Shown one piece after another: positions 8,607-17,908 of a stretch of 64,000 nucleotides of DNA. Origin of the DNA: Gramella sp. AN32 (GTDB lineage Bacteria > Bacteroidota > Bacteroidia > Flavobacteriales > Flavobacteriaceae); assembly GCF_023718305.1 (NCBI RefSeq), contig NZ_QEYO01000002.1:124001-188000 (forward strand). The letters are read 5' to 3'. The number at the start of each line of letters is the position of its first letter. Positions within the stretch are counted from its first letter, which is position 1. A model generated the notes under the pieces. The model ran no database searches. It was not told where the DNA came from and saw nothing but the letters and a program-made list of their open reading frames with translations. A program made the translations under genes and the position numbers.

Positions 8607-10403
8607 ATGAAGAATATTCGAAATTTTTGCATTATTGCGCATATAGATCACGGGAAAAGTACCCTGGCAGACAGGTTGTTGGATTTCACAGGATCGGTTA
8701 CCGAACGTGAAAAACAGGAGCAATTACTGGATAGTATGGATCTTGAAAGGGAACGTGGGATTACTATTAAGAGTCACGCCATCCAGATGGATTATGTGCA
8801 TGAAGGCCAGGAATACGTACTCAACCTTATTGATACTCCCGGTCACGTAGATTTCTCTTACGAGGTTTCCAGATCTATTGCTGCGTGTGAAGGTGCTTTA
8901 TTGGTGGTGGATGCCGCCCAAAGTATTCAGGCTCAAACTATTTCGAATCTATATTTAGCTTTAGAAAACGATCTGGAGATTATTCCGGTTTTAAATAAAG
9001 TAGATCTTCCCAGCGCAAATCCTGAAGAAGTAACCGATGATATTGTAGATCTTTTAGGCTGCAAACCGGAAGATGTGATTCCTGCCAGCGCGAAAACCGG
9101 GCTCGGAATCCAGGAAATTTTAGATGCGATCATCGCGAGAATTCCTGCACCTTCAGGGAAAGTTGATGCTCCTTTAAGAGCCTTGATCTTTGATTCAGTT
9201 TACAATCCGTTTCGTGGCGTGGAAACCTATTTTAGGGTTATTAATGGTTCCATTAAAAAAGGTGAAAAGATAAAATTCGTTGCCACTAATAAAATCTACG
9301 ATGCTGATGAAGTTGGCACGCTTCGGCTCAAACAATTTCCAAGACAAGAAATAAAAACTGGTGATGTGGGATATCTTATCACTGGTATTAAAGACGCCCG
9401 CGAAGTAAAAGTGGGTGATACCATTACCGATGCCGTAAATCCAACTACCGAAGCGGTTGCAGGTTTTGAGGACGTAAAACCCATGGTTTTTGCAGGGATC
9501 TATCCTGTGGATACTGAAGATTATGAAGAACTGAGGTCTTCCATGGAAAAACTTCAGCTAAATGATGCTTCCCTGGTCTTTACCCCGGAAAGTTCCGCAG
9601 CTTTAGGTTTTGGTTTCCGTTGCGGATTTTTAGGAATGCTCCACCTGGAAATTATTCAGGAAAGATTAGAGCGTGAATTCGATATGACCGTGATCACTAC
9701 AGTTCCCAACGTTTCCTATCATGCATTTACCAATAAAAACCCTAATGAGGTGATTTTGGTAAACAATCCAAGTGATCTTCCCGAACCCTCCAGTTTAAAC
9801 CGGGTTGAAGAGCCCTTTATCAAGGCTACGATCATCACAAAATCTGATTATGTAGGAAATGTCATGTCCCTGTGTATCGAAAAGCGGGGAGAAATTACGA
9901 ATCAGACTTATTTAACCACAGAAAGGGTTGAGCTTAGTTTCGACATGCCTTTAGCTGAAATTGTTTTCGATTTCTATGATCGTCTAAAAACTGTTTCCAA
10001 AGGTTACGCATCGTTTGATTATTCACCAATTGGATTGCGCGAATCTAAACTGGTTAAGGTAGACGTGCTGCTGAATGCGAATACAGTTGATGCGCTTTCA
10101 GCATTGTTACATGTAGATAATGCTTATGATATTGGCAAAAAAATGTGTGAAAAGCTGAAGGAATTAATTCCAAGACAGCAATTTGATATTCCTATCCAGG
10201 CCGCAATTGGCGCTAAAATTATTGCCCGGGAAACTGTAAAAGCCCTGCGTAAAGATGTAACCGCAAAATGCTATGGTGGTGATATTTCCCGTAAGAGAAA
10301 GCTTTTAGAAAAACAGAAAAAAGGTAAAAAACGGATGCGTCAGGTTGGTAATGTGGAAATCCCGCAGGAAGCTTTTATGGCGGTACTTAAGTTGAATGAT
10401 TAG
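8607..10403 (+). CDS. lepA: Elongation factor 4 (LepA) GTPase
   Basis: 598 aa, full length. A translational GTPase that acts on stalled or mis-translocated ribosomes. All G motifs are visible: G1 AHIDHGKST (11-19), G2 RERGITIK, G3 DTPGHVDF, G4 NKVD and G5 SAK. The LepA-specific C-terminal domain follows ([19 protein letters not shown], then the basic tail [20 protein letters not shown]). The start is ATG with a short leader. The stop codon TAG is also the first three bases of a TAGTCGG tandem repeat (see 10401-10414). Confidence 0.98.
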   Translation: MKNIRNFCIIAHIDHGKSTLADRLLDFTGSVTEREKQEQLLDSMDLERERGITIKSHAIQMDYVHEGQEYVLNLIDTPGHVDFSYEVSRSIAACEGALLVVDAAQSIQAQTISNLYLALENDLEIIPVLNKVDLPSANPEEVTDDIVDLLGCKPEDVIPASAKTGLGIQEILDAIIARIPAPSGKVDAPLRALIFDSVYNPFRGVETYFRVINGSIKKGEKIKFVATNKIYDADEVGTLRLKQFPRQEIKTGDVGYLITGIKDAREVKVGDTITDAVNPTTEAVAGFEDVKPMVFAGIYPVDTEDYEELRSSMEKLQLNDASLVFTPESSAALGFGFRCGFLGMLHLEIIQERLEREFDMTVITTVPNVSYHAFTNKNPNEVILVNNPSDLPEPSSLNRVEEPFIKATIITKSDYVGNVMSLCIEKRGEITNQTYLTTERVELSFDMPLAEIVFDFYDRLKTVSKGYASFDYSPIGLRESKLVKVDVLLNANTVDALSALLHVDNAYDIGKKMCEKLKELIPRQQFDIPIQAAIGAKIIARETVKALRKDVTAKCYGGDISRKRKLLEKQKKGKKRMRQVGNVEIPQEAFMAVLKLND

Positions 10404-10414
10404 TCGGTAGTCGG
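10401..10414 (+). repeat. Tandem TAGTCGG heptamer, left flank of the S23-like gene
   Basis: Two exact copies of TAGTCGG in tandem, beginning on the lepA stop codon. Related degenerate units in the opposite orientation occur at the other side of the four-helix-bundle gene (10904-10968). Confidence 0.7.
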
Positions 10415-10468
10415 TAAAATGTATTAACCAGTTATTTGGTTCGCAAAGTATTTTCTCTTAAATAAAAA

Positions 10469-10828
10469 TTACTTAGTAGATAGATATTTCATCAGGGAAG
10501 TAATCATTCTGGATATTTCAGCGAGATCTTTTCGGTAATTTTCGAAATCTATAGTTTCAAGAAATAATTGCCGTCTAGCAATTTCTAAGCATACAACACA
10601 TTCCTTAGTTGAATTGAGGGCTATTTGTAGATATCTTCTAAATTCACGATCTGTACTTCCTGCTCCTTCGGCGATATTTAAAGCGATAGAAATTGAAGCT
10701 CTCTTAAATTGGGAGGATAACCCATAAATTTCCTCCTTTGGAAACTTCTGGGTTTCGAGATAGACTTTATCGACAAAAAGTAAAGCTTTTTGATAAACCT
10801 TGAGCTCTTCAAAATTAAATTTTTCCAT
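10469..10828 (-). CDS. Four-helix-bundle protein of the S23/IVP family
   Basis: 119 aa. The signature FPKEEIYGLSSQFKRASISIALNIAEGAGSTD (28-60), followed by FRRYLQIALNSTKECVVCLEIA, is diagnostic of the four-helix-bundle family first found in intervening sequences of 23S rRNA genes and related to the Avd proteins of diversity-generating retroelements. Biochemical function is unknown; Avd relatives form pentameric barrels and bind nucleic acid. Here it is a stand-alone gene in the convergent space between lepA and the antiporter gene, pointing the same way as the antiporter. Both edges of that space carry short TAGTC-type repeats, so the unit may have been inserted. No reverse transcriptase or rRNA is nearby. 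Confidence 0.92.
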   Translation of the reverse strand: MEKFNFEELKVYQKALLFVDKVYLETQKFPKEEIYGLSSQFKRASISIALNIAEGAGSTDREFRRYLQIALNSTKECVVCLEIARRQLFLETIDFENYRKDLAEISRMITSLMKYLSTK

Positions 10829-10903
10829 TCTTCTTTTGATTTACCCTTGAGTAAAGAACAGGATTAGCATATAATCTCGAAACAACTCTAAATTTAATTT
10901 CTA

Positions 10904-10968
10904 TCGACTACAGTCTAAGGACTAACGTCTCTAAAAAATTAACTACGAACTAATAACTAACTGATCTA
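10904..10968 (-). repeat. Degenerate TAGT-heptamer tract, right flank of the S23-like gene
   Basis: Read on the minus strand from the antiporter stop codon (TAG, 10966-10968), the tract contains a series of imperfect units such as TTAGTTA, TTAGTTC, GTAGTTA, TTAGTCC and TAGTCGA. They resemble the TAGTCGG pair at the lepA end but run in the opposite orientation, so the S23-like gene is bracketed by inverted, degenerate repeats. Unit boundaries are approximate. Confidence 0.5.
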
Positions 10969-12846
10969 CTCCTCATCTTTTACCATCCTTTCTTCAATTT
11001 CCTGTTTTTTCTCAGTATCCCCTACTTCAATTTCTTTGCCCAGATAGACTAGTTTAAAACCTTCTTCAATTTCCATCGACATACTATCGGACGGAATAAT
11101 GCTTAGATCCCCTTTCGTATTTTTAACAAATAGCGGAATGATCTCATTATTGGATTTAGTGATTTCAATAAGACCTTCATAATGTTCCTTTCCATTCAAA
11201 TCGATTTCGTGAATTTTAGGATGTAATCTTGCCAAATTGGTAAGCTTAATATAATCATCGGTTTGGCTGAAAAGTCCTTCCTTGGGATTATTTTCCGGAT
11301 CCTGCATTTCATCTGTAGAAACAAGGCGGAAAGAGCCATTTTCACCAAAATGTTTCTGAAATCTGTCTATTGCAGTCTTATTAACATCGCTGTTTCCGGT
11401 CATTGCCATTAAATACCCAATATCATTCAGCTCAATATTATTCACAAGGTCATCGGAATATACATTTTCTTCAAAAGCATCAATTCCCAGTTCACGTGCT
11501 TTCCTAACGTTCATGACATTACTGTCTACAAGTACTACATGACGTTTATTTTTCTTCAAATATGCTCCAATTAACCTTGGCAATCCTGAAGCCCCAACGA
11601 TTAAAATACCGGAAGAATGCTTTAAGAAAACTCCCACTAATTTAGCAAACAGCCTCGCGGTGGTGGCATTTAAGAGTACCGTTCCCAGTACAATCATAAA
11701 GACCAGCGGTGTGATATATTCAGCGCCTTCTACTCCCTGGCTGGCTAATTTAATACCGAATAATGAAGCGATACCCGCCGCTACAATTCCTCGCGGTCCC
11801 ACCCAACTTATAAACAGTTTTTCATTGAACTTTAAACTGGAACTCATACTACTCAGGAATACTCCTGCTGGACGAATTACAAAAACTATAACCGCAAAAA
11901 GCACAACCGCATTAAGATTGTAGATAAGGTAAAGATCCTCCATATTGATATTTGCGGCAAGCAAAATGAACAGTATCGAGATTAAAAGAACGCTTAAAGA
12001 TTCCTTGAAATAAAGCAATTCTTTAATATTGGGAAGGTTTATATTTCCCATAACCATTCCCATGATTACCACGGCAAGAAGTCCGCTTTCATGGGCGAAT
12101 TGATCTGATAATACAAAGACTCCCAAAACTGTGGCCAGGGTGAAAACATTCAAAAGATAATGCGGGATCACATTTTTCTTGATACAAAAGGCGAGACCAT
12201 GAGCAAAAGTGAATCCGAAGGTAAAACCAAATAAAACGATTTTTCCAAATTCTATAAATGCTGTTCGGGTATATTCCCTTCCTTCACCCGCAGCAATAAA
12301 TTCAAAAACCAATACGGCAACCAGTGCCCCAATAGGATCAATAAGGATTCCTTCCCATTTCAGGATCGCAGAAACATCTTTCTTCAATGGGATATTCCGA
12401 AGGATTGGGGTGATTACCGTGGGCCCGGTAACAATGATTAAAGCAGCGAATAAAAAAGAGATCTGCCAGCTTAAACCAAAAAGTAAGTATGCAGCTATAC
12501 CTCCACCAATAAAAGTTACGATCACTGCAATGGTGATCAATTTTACAATTACGGGGCCAACGTTCAGGATTTCCCCTTTTTTTAAGGTTAAACCTCCCTC
12601 AAAAAGTATGACACCAATAGCCAGGGAAACGAAATAAAATAAACTTTCGCCAGGAAATAATCCGGTTTCAGAATCTGCATTCCAAATGGGTTCGATCAAT
12701 TTTCCGCCGTCTTCCGTATATAATGTTGCGATTGGACCCACTGCGAGCCCAACTAATATAAGTGGAAGGATAGCCGGAATCTTAAATTTCCATGCAAACC
12801 ACTGCGATATAATTCCTAAAATGATAATTCCTGCTAATTCTACCAT
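10966..12846 (-). CDS. CPA1/NhaP-type cation:proton antiporter with RCK (TrkA) domain
   Basis: 626 aa. Residues 1-410 form about 12 membrane helices with the cation/proton exchanger signature (GPTVITPILRNIPLKKDV and WEGILIDPIGALVAVLVFEF; SWVGPRGIVAAGIASLFG). From about 413 a Rossmann-type RCK_N domain follows (GILIVGASGLPRLIGAYLKKNKRHVVLVD), then a TrkA-C-like domain to about 600 and a charged tail. Such proteins exchange Na+ or K+ for protons at the inner membrane, and the RCK domain senses nucleotide or ligand. This suits a marine organism. It is transcribed alone and converges on lepA; ion specificity cannot be told from sequence. Confidence 0.92.
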   Translation of the reverse strand: MVELAGIIILGIISQWFAWKFKIPAILPLILVGLAVGPIATLYTEDGGKLIEPIWNADSETGLFPGESLFYFVSLAIGVILFEGGLTLKKGEILNVGPVIVKLITIAVIVTFIGGGIAAYLLFGLSWQISFLFAALIIVTGPTVITPILRNIPLKKDVSAILKWEGILIDPIGALVAVLVFEFIAAGEGREYTRTAFIEFGKIVLFGFTFGFTFAHGLAFCIKKNVIPHYLLNVFTLATVLGVFVLSDQFAHESGLLAVVIMGMVMGNINLPNIKELLYFKESLSVLLISILFILLAANINMEDLYLIYNLNAVVLFAVIVFVIRPAGVFLSSMSSSLKFNEKLFISWVGPRGIVAAGIASLFGIKLASQGVEGAEYITPLVFMIVLGTVLLNATTARLFAKLVGVFLKHSSGILIVGASGLPRLIGAYLKKNKRHVVLVDSNVMNVRKARELGIDAFEENVYSDDLVNNIELNDIGYLMAMTGNSDVNKTAIDRFQKHFGENGSFRLVSTDEMQDPENNPKEGLFSQTDDYIKLTNLARLHPKIHEIDLNGKEHYEGLIEITKSNNEIIPLFVKNTKGDLSIIPSDSMSMEIEEGFKLVYLGKEIEVGDTEKKQEIEERMVKDEE

Positions 12847-13009
12847 GCATATATAATTCAGAAGCTAAAATATCAAAAATTGTTTAACTCCTCATGCTTT
12901 ATCTTTTAAGGCTATCCCTAATAATAATATCCTGTTAAATGAAATGCCAATTTTATATTATCGATATTAGATTTTCTATTTTGCAAAGAATATCTCAAAA
13001 CAAGACTAT

Positions 13010-13873
13010 ATGACAATTTATCCTATTGAAGCCGGTAACTTCAAATTGGATGGTGGCGCCATGTTTGGAGTAGTTCCGAAAACATTATGGACACAAACCA
13101 ATCCGGCAGATCCTAATAATATGATCGATATAGCCGCACGATGCATGCTTATTGAAGATGGAGATAGACTTATTCTTATTGATACAGGGATGGGGGATAA
13201 GCAAAGCGATAAGTTTTTTGGTTATTATCATCTTTGGGGAGATCATTCTCTAGACAAATCTTTAAAAAGCCACGGTTTTCACCGGGACGATATCACCGAT
13301 GTTTTTATGACGCATCTACATTTTGACCATTGCGGTGGAAGTATTCAATGGAATAAAGATCGAACAGGATATGAGCCGGCCTTCAAAAATGCACATTTTT
13401 GGAGCAATAAAGAACACTGGAATTGGGCTACACAACCAAATGACCGGGAAAAAGCCTCTTTTTTAAAAGAGAATATAATCCCCATGGAGCAAAGCGGAAA
13501 ACTTATTTTTGTAGAACGAAAAAAAGATGAAAGCTTTAAAAATAGTGAGGATCTTGGCTTTGGAATATTGTTTGTTGATGGTCATACCGATAAACAAATG
13601 ATTCCGCATATCAACTACAAAGGAAAAAAACTGGTGTTCATGGCAGATCTTTTGCCTACGGCTGGCCATATTCCTTTGCCTTTTGTGATGGGATATGATA
13701 CCCGACCACTTTTAACCATGCCGGAAAAAAAGAAATTTCTGGAAAAAGCTGCGGAAGAAGGCTATTATTTATGGCTGGAACATGACGCACACAACGAAAT
13801 TATCACTCTAAAAAATACTGAAAAAGGGGTGAGACATGATAAAACCTATACATTCAACGAAATTTTTAATTAA
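13010..13873 (+). CDS. Metallo-beta-lactamase-fold hydrolase
   Basis: 287 aa. Zinc-binding motif THLHFDHCGG (His102, His104, Asp106, His107), with His192 (DGHT), Asp213 (MADL) and His258 (LEHDAH) completing a two-metal site. There is no export signal, so it is probably cytoplasmic. The family covers lactonases, glyoxalase II-like enzymes and other hydrolases; the substrate is not clear, though the overall layout resembles the N-acyl homoserine lactonase-like group. The S8 peptidase lipoprotein gene follows 8 bp downstream, so the two are probably co-transcribed, followed by an M1 peptidase gene. Confidence 0.9.
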   Translation: MTIYPIEAGNFKLDGGAMFGVVPKTLWTQTNPADPNNMIDIAARCMLIEDGDRLILIDTGMGDKQSDKFFGYYHLWGDHSLDKSLKSHGFHRDDITDVFMTHLHFDHCGGSIQWNKDRTGYEPAFKNAHFWSNKEHWNWATQPNDREKASFLKENIIPMEQSGKLIFVERKKDESFKNSEDLGFGILFVDGHTDKQMIPHINYKGKKLVFMADLLPTAGHIPLPFVMGYDTRPLLTMPEKKKFLEKAAEEGYYLWLEHDAHNEIITLKNTEKGVRHDKTYTFNEIFN

Positions 13874-13881
13874 ATATCACA

Positions 13882-15561
13882 ATGAAAATAAATTTTATAA
13901 AATCGATTTTTCCAATTATTGCAGCTGGAATCCTTACAGGTTGTGGCAGTACTTCCCCTACAATAGTTTCCACTCCGGTAGAAAATATAGATGAAATCCC
14001 TTTAAAGGTTTCTGAACTTACCGATGCAGAATTGGAAAACTGGAGCAGTTACGATTTGGTTTCTGATACCATCCCCGGTATGAGCGTAAATAAAGCTTAT
14101 GCTGAAATTATTAAAAATAACAAGCCTTCCACAGTGATTGTTGGGGTTGTGGATAGCGGAATAGATATAGAGCATGAAGATCTGCGGAACAATATCTGGC
14201 ACAATCCCAAGGAAATTGCAGGTAATGGAAAGGATGACGATAAAAACGGATATATAGACGATGTACATGGATGGAATTTTCTTGGAGATGCGGTGAAAGA
14301 GAATATGGAATATACCCGGATTGTAAAAAGGCTGAAACCAAAATATGAAGGGAAAACCGAATCTTCGATAAGTGCTGGGGACAGGGAAGAATTCAGGACT
14401 TACCAGGCTGCAAAAGCTGAATATGATAAGGAATATGCTGAAACCCAGCAAAATCTGGCACGTTACAAAGAATTGAAAACTCAATTTAGTGCGGCTCATA
14501 ATGCCATGACCAAAGCTTTGGGCAAAGAAGATTATACGAAAGACGAACTAACAGATTATAAGCCAACTACCCAGCAAATGCAACAATATAAAGCGATGTT
14601 GCAACAAATTCAGAATCAGGTAGATGAAAATATTCCTGAGGCTATAAAGCAGCTTCAGGAAGGGATTGAATATTTTCAGAATAGATTGGATACGCATTTC
14701 AATTTAAATCTTAACGGGAGAGAGAAGACCGGAGATAATCCTTATGATATTACCGATAAAAACTACGGAAATAATGAGGTAATGGGACCAGATCCTAAAA
14801 AAGAGGATATCAAACATGGTACACACGTAGCCGGAATTATTGCAGCCACCAGGAATAATGGAAAAGGAATTAATGGGGTTGCCAATAATGTGAAAATTAT
14901 GGCGGTGCGTGCCGTACCCGATGGTGATGAGTATGATAAGGACATTGCCTTGGGCATACGATATGCTGTGGATAATGGTGCTAAAGTGATCAACACTAGT
15001 TTTGGAAAATACTTTTCCCCAAATCCGGAATGGGTGATAGATGCCATTAAATATGCTGCGGAAAAGGATGTATTAATTGTAAATGCGGCCGGGAACGAAA
15101 GTGTGGACCTGGATGTGAAAAGAGTCTATCCAAACGACCAAAATCCTAATCAAACTCAGGAAATTTCAGATAACTTCTTAACGGTTGGATCTTTGAATTA
15201 TGAATATGGATCGGGATTGGTTTCAGATTTTTCAAATTACGGAAAAAAGAATGTGGATGTTTTTGCTCCGGGGACTAAAATCTGGTCTACAACTCCAAAC
15301 AATACGTATGAATTCTTGCAGGGAACATCTATGGCGGCTCCTGCGGTAACCGGAATCGCCGCGATTATTAGGGGATATTATCCAAAACTTTCTGCAGCGC
15401 AGGTGAAAAAGATCATTATGGATAGCGGGATCACTACCAAAGCTACCGTACTGGTAGGTGAAGGTGGTTCTACAAAGAGATTCCAGGAACTTTCCACCTC
15501 GGGAAAAATGGCAAATCTTTATAATGCCTTAATTTTAGCAGATCAAATTTCAAAAAAGTAA
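13882..15561 (+). CDS. S8 (subtilisin-like) serine peptidase lipoprotein with coiled-coil insertion
   Basis: 559 aa. Lipoprotein signal with Cys21 (GILTGC). The catalytic triad is intact: Asp91 (VGVVDSGID), His312 (KHGTHVAG) and Ser483 (GTSMAAP), with oxyanion Asn404 (AAGNE). An Asp- and Gly-rich metal-binding-like stretch (GNGKDDDKNGYIDD) follows the Asp region. Between the Asp and His motifs lies an insertion of about 150 residues (about 145-285), Gln/Glu/Lys-rich and helical, probably a coiled coil; ordinary subtilases have only 30-40 residues here. Anchored in the envelope, it likely degrades peptides. The M1 peptidase gene follows 7 bp later. Confidence 0.95.
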   Translation: MKINFIKSIFPIIAAGILTGCGSTSPTIVSTPVENIDEIPLKVSELTDAELENWSSYDLVSDTIPGMSVNKAYAEIIKNNKPSTVIVGVVDSGIDIEHEDLRNNIWHNPKEIAGNGKDDDKNGYIDDVHGWNFLGDAVKENMEYTRIVKRLKPKYEGKTESSISAGDREEFRTYQAAKAEYDKEYAETQQNLARYKELKTQFSAAHNAMTKALGKEDYTKDELTDYKPTTQQMQQYKAMLQQIQNQVDENIPEAIKQLQEGIEYFQNRLDTHFNLNLNGREKTGDNPYDITDKNYGNNEVMGPDPKKEDIKHGTHVAGIIAATRNNGKGINGVANNVKIMAVRAVPDGDEYDKDIALGIRYAVDNGAKVINTSFGKYFSPNPEWVIDAIKYAAEKDVLIVNAAGNESVDLDVKRVYPNDQNPNQTQEISDNFLTVGSLNYEYGSGLVSDFSNYGKKNVDVFAPGTKIWSTTPNNTYEFLQGTSMAAPAVTGIAAIIRGYYPKLSAAQVKKIIMDSGITTKATVLVGEGGSTKRFQELSTSGKMANLYNALILADQISKK

Positions 15562-15568
15562 TCATTTT

Positions 15569-17446
15569 ATGAGAAGAGTAATTTTAAGTTTTTTACTAAT
15601 ATCGGTCGGCCTTGTATCGGCTCAAAATAATACTTCATACTGGCAACAGGAAGTGGACTACAAAATGAATGTAGACATGAATGTTGAAACTTTTAAATAT
15701 ACCGGGGATCAGGAACTGGAATATGTAAATAATTCTCCGGACACCTTAAACAGGGTTTTTTACCATTTATTTTTTAATGCTTTCCAACCGGGAAGTGAGA
15801 TGAACGCAAGACTGGAAAGCATAGCAGATCCAGATGGAAGAATGGTGACAAATTCCGGTACCAGAGAGAATCCGGATTTTAAAAGCAGGATAACCCCGCT
15901 AACAAAAGAACACCAGGGTTATCTTCATGTGAAAAGCCTTACCCAGGATGGAAAAGAAGTAAAAATGGAAGAAGTGGGAACTGTTTTAGAAGTGGAACTG
16001 GCTGAAGCATTGTTGCCAGGTGATAAAACCACCTTCAAAATGAGCTTCGAAGGCCAGGTGCCAGACCAGGTTAGAAGATCTGGTAGAAACAGTTCAGAAG
16101 GTGTGGCTTTAAGTATGAGCCAGTGGTATCCAAAATTAGCTGAATATGATTTCCAGGGATGGCATGCAGATCCTTATATCGCCCGTGAATTCTACGGGGT
16201 TTGGGGAGATTTTGATGTAAAGATTTCAATCGATAAAAATTATATTTTAGGAAGTACCGGTTATCTTCAAAATGCTGATGAAATAGGATTTGGTTATGAA
16301 AAGGAAGGAACCAAAGTAAAAAAAGCGAAGGGAGATAAATTAACCTGGCATTTTAAAGCACCGATGGTGCATGATTTTACCTGGGCCGCAGATCCTGAAT
16401 ATATTCATGATAAGTTAACTGCTTCAGATGGAACAGTATTGCATTTCCTATATAAAGACAACAATTCCATTAAAGATAACTGGAAAGCTCTTCAGCCAAA
16501 AACTGCAGAATTATTAGAGTTTTATAACGTACATATTGGACCCTATCCATGGGATCAGTATTCTGTGATCCAGGGCGGAGATGGCGGAATGGAATATGCC
16601 ATGCTTACTTTAATTACCGGGGAAAGATCCTTAGGAAGTTTAATAGGGGTAACTGCTCATGAAATGGCACACGCCTGGTTTCAGCATTTAATGGGAACAA
16701 ACGAAAGTTATCATGAATGGATGGATGAAGGTTTTACTTCTTACATTTCAGATCTGGCCATGGATGAAGTCATGGGAACAAATAAGGAAAATCCAAATGA
16801 CGGGAACTATCGTGGGTATAGATATTTGGCAAATTCCGGGAAAGAGCAACCACAAACCACGCATGCAGACAGATATGTGATGAACGGACTTTACGGAGCT
16901 TCAGCCTATTCAAAAGGTGCTGTTTTTCTTGCTCAATTGGGTTATGTGATTGGGGAAGAAAATCTTGCTAAAACCCTAAATCGCTATTATGATGAGTGGA
17001 AATTTAAACATCCAACACCAAACGATTTTATCAGGATCGCTGAAAAGGTCTCCGGAGCAGAACTGGACTGGTATTTAATGGACTGGACCCAAACCACCAA
17101 TACGATAGATTATGGAGTAAAAGCTGTTGAAAAAACCGGTGATTCTACTCAGGTTATCCTTGAAAGAATCGGTTTAATGCCCATGCCTATAGATGTTACG
17201 GTTGCTTATGCCGATGGAACTTCCGAAGATTTTTATATTCCTCTGGAAATGATGAGATGGAATAAGGAAACTGCAGCAAAAACCTTAAAAGACTGGGCCT
17301 GGGGATTTCCTACCTATACGTTTGCCGTGAATAAGGATGTTAGTGCTGTGCAAATTGATAAGTCGGGTAGAATGGCAGATGTCGCCATGGACAATAATAA
17401 CTGGCAAGCAAATGCTGCGGAAACTTCAGAAGATTCTGAAAATTAA
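15569..17446 (+). CDS. M1 family zinc aminopeptidase, exported
   Basis: 625 aa. Signal peptide at 1-19. The M1 hallmarks are present: a GAMEN-like exopeptidase motif GGMEYAM (339-345), zinc ligands HEMAH (His364, His368) with catalytic Glu365, and the third ligand Glu387 (EGFTSY). The enzyme would remove N-terminal residues from peptides in the periplasm. It is last in a plus-strand run with the S8 peptidase, and an intrinsic terminator follows (17474-17498). The acidic C-terminal tail lacks a type IX secretion domain. Confidence 0.95.
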   Translation: MRRVILSFLLISVGLVSAQNNTSYWQQEVDYKMNVDMNVETFKYTGDQELEYVNNSPDTLNRVFYHLFFNAFQPGSEMNARLESIADPDGRMVTNSGTRENPDFKSRITPLTKEHQGYLHVKSLTQDGKEVKMEEVGTVLEVELAEALLPGDKTTFKMSFEGQVPDQVRRSGRNSSEGVALSMSQWYPKLAEYDFQGWHADPYIAREFYGVWGDFDVKISIDKNYILGSTGYLQNADEIGFGYEKEGTKVKKAKGDKLTWHFKAPMVHDFTWAADPEYIHDKLTASDGTVLHFLYKDNNSIKDNWKALQPKTAELLEFYNVHIGPYPWDQYSVIQGGDGGMEYAMLTLITGERSLGSLIGVTAHEMAHAWFQHLMGTNESYHEWMDEGFTSYISDLAMDEVMGTNKENPNDGNYRGYRYLANSGKEQPQTTHADRYVMNGLYGASAYSKGAVFLAQLGYVIGEENLAKTLNRYYDEWKFKHPTPNDFIRIAEKVSGAELDWYLMDWTQTTNTIDYGVKAVEKTGDSTQVILERIGLMPMPIDVTVAYADGTSEDFYIPLEMMRWNKETAAKTLKDWAWGFPTYTFAVNKDVSAVQIDKSGRMADVAMDNNNWQANAAETSEDSEN

Positions 17447-17473
17447 GCAAGCATCAGATTTTTGAAAATATTG

Positions 17474-17498
17474 ACCCTTTCGTTTGAAAGGGTTTTTT
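17474..17498 (+). terminator. Intrinsic terminator after the M1 peptidase
   Basis: 8-bp perfect stem ACCCTTTC/GAAAGGGT with a GTTT loop and a run of six T. The TTTG formed by the loop and the stem edge (17483-17486) may double as the -33 element of the rnpA promoter. Confidence 0.85.
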
Positions 17499-17511
17499 AT
17501 TTATACTTTTG
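17483..17511 (+). promoter_or_regulatory. rnpA promoter (TTTG - N17 - TACTTTTG)
   Basis: -33-like TTTG at 17483-17486 and -7 element TACTTTTG at 17504-17511, spacer 17 bp, within the range known for Flavobacterium promoters. The rnpA ATG begins only 5 nt after the last G, so the transcript would be leaderless or nearly so. The -33 element lies inside the upstream terminator hairpin. Confidence 0.6.
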
Positions 17512-17515
17512 AAGG

Positions 17516-17908
17516 ATGAACCAACGTTTTGGTAAAGAAGAAAAGCTTAAAAGCTCCAAACTCATTGAAAAGCTTTTTTCTGAAGGAAAAAGCTTAAAGG
17601 CATATCCCTTGAAATTAGTATATGTTCCAGTTGCTTCTATCGAAAATAGGCAAATTCAGGCGGGATTTTCGGTGCCAAAACGTTTGGTAAAAACAGCAGT
17701 AGATCGTAACAGGACCAAAAGGATCTTACGGGAAGTTTATCGAAAAAATAAGTATCTTGTTTCCAATGATTTAAAAAGCTCCTACGCTTTTATGTTTATT
17801 TATATCAATAAACAATTGAGCGATTATGAAACGCTGGAAAAATGCATGCTGAAAATAATGCAACTTTTTAATGAAAAGAGAAGAAATAATGAAAAAGAGA
17901 CTACTTAA
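17516..17908 (+). CDS. rnpA: Ribonuclease P protein component
   Basis: 130 aa, normal length. The RNR motif AVDRNRTKRILREVYR (61-76) is the RNA-binding signature of the family, preceded by the conserved F-x-FSVPKR type segment (AGFSVPKRLVK, 49-59). The protein assists the RNA subunit in cutting 5' leaders from tRNA precursors. The usual partners rpmH and dnaA are not adjacent. The 3' end overlaps the start of the S41 protease gene by 20 bp, suggesting translational coupling. Confidence 0.97.
   Translation: MNQRFGKEEKLKSSKLIEKLFSEGKSLKAYPLKLVYVPVASIENRQIQAGFSVPKRLVKTAVDRNRTKRILREVYRKNKYLVSNDLKSSYAFMFIYINKQLSDYETLEKCMLKIMQLFNEKRRNNEKETT

Noticed and set aside
12209..12637. 142-codon frame on the plus strand inside the antiporter
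   Set aside because: Shadow of a well-supported membrane protein; its Pro/Thr/Ile-rich sequence follows from the opposite strand's codons.
14002..14499. 165-codon frame on the minus strand inside the S8 peptidase
   Set aside because: Lies wholly inside a gene with intact catalytic motifs on the other strand. No family features.
17516..17908. rnpA as evidence that the replication origin is adjacent
   Set aside because: Its usual neighbours rpmH and dnaA are absent, so it carries no origin information here.
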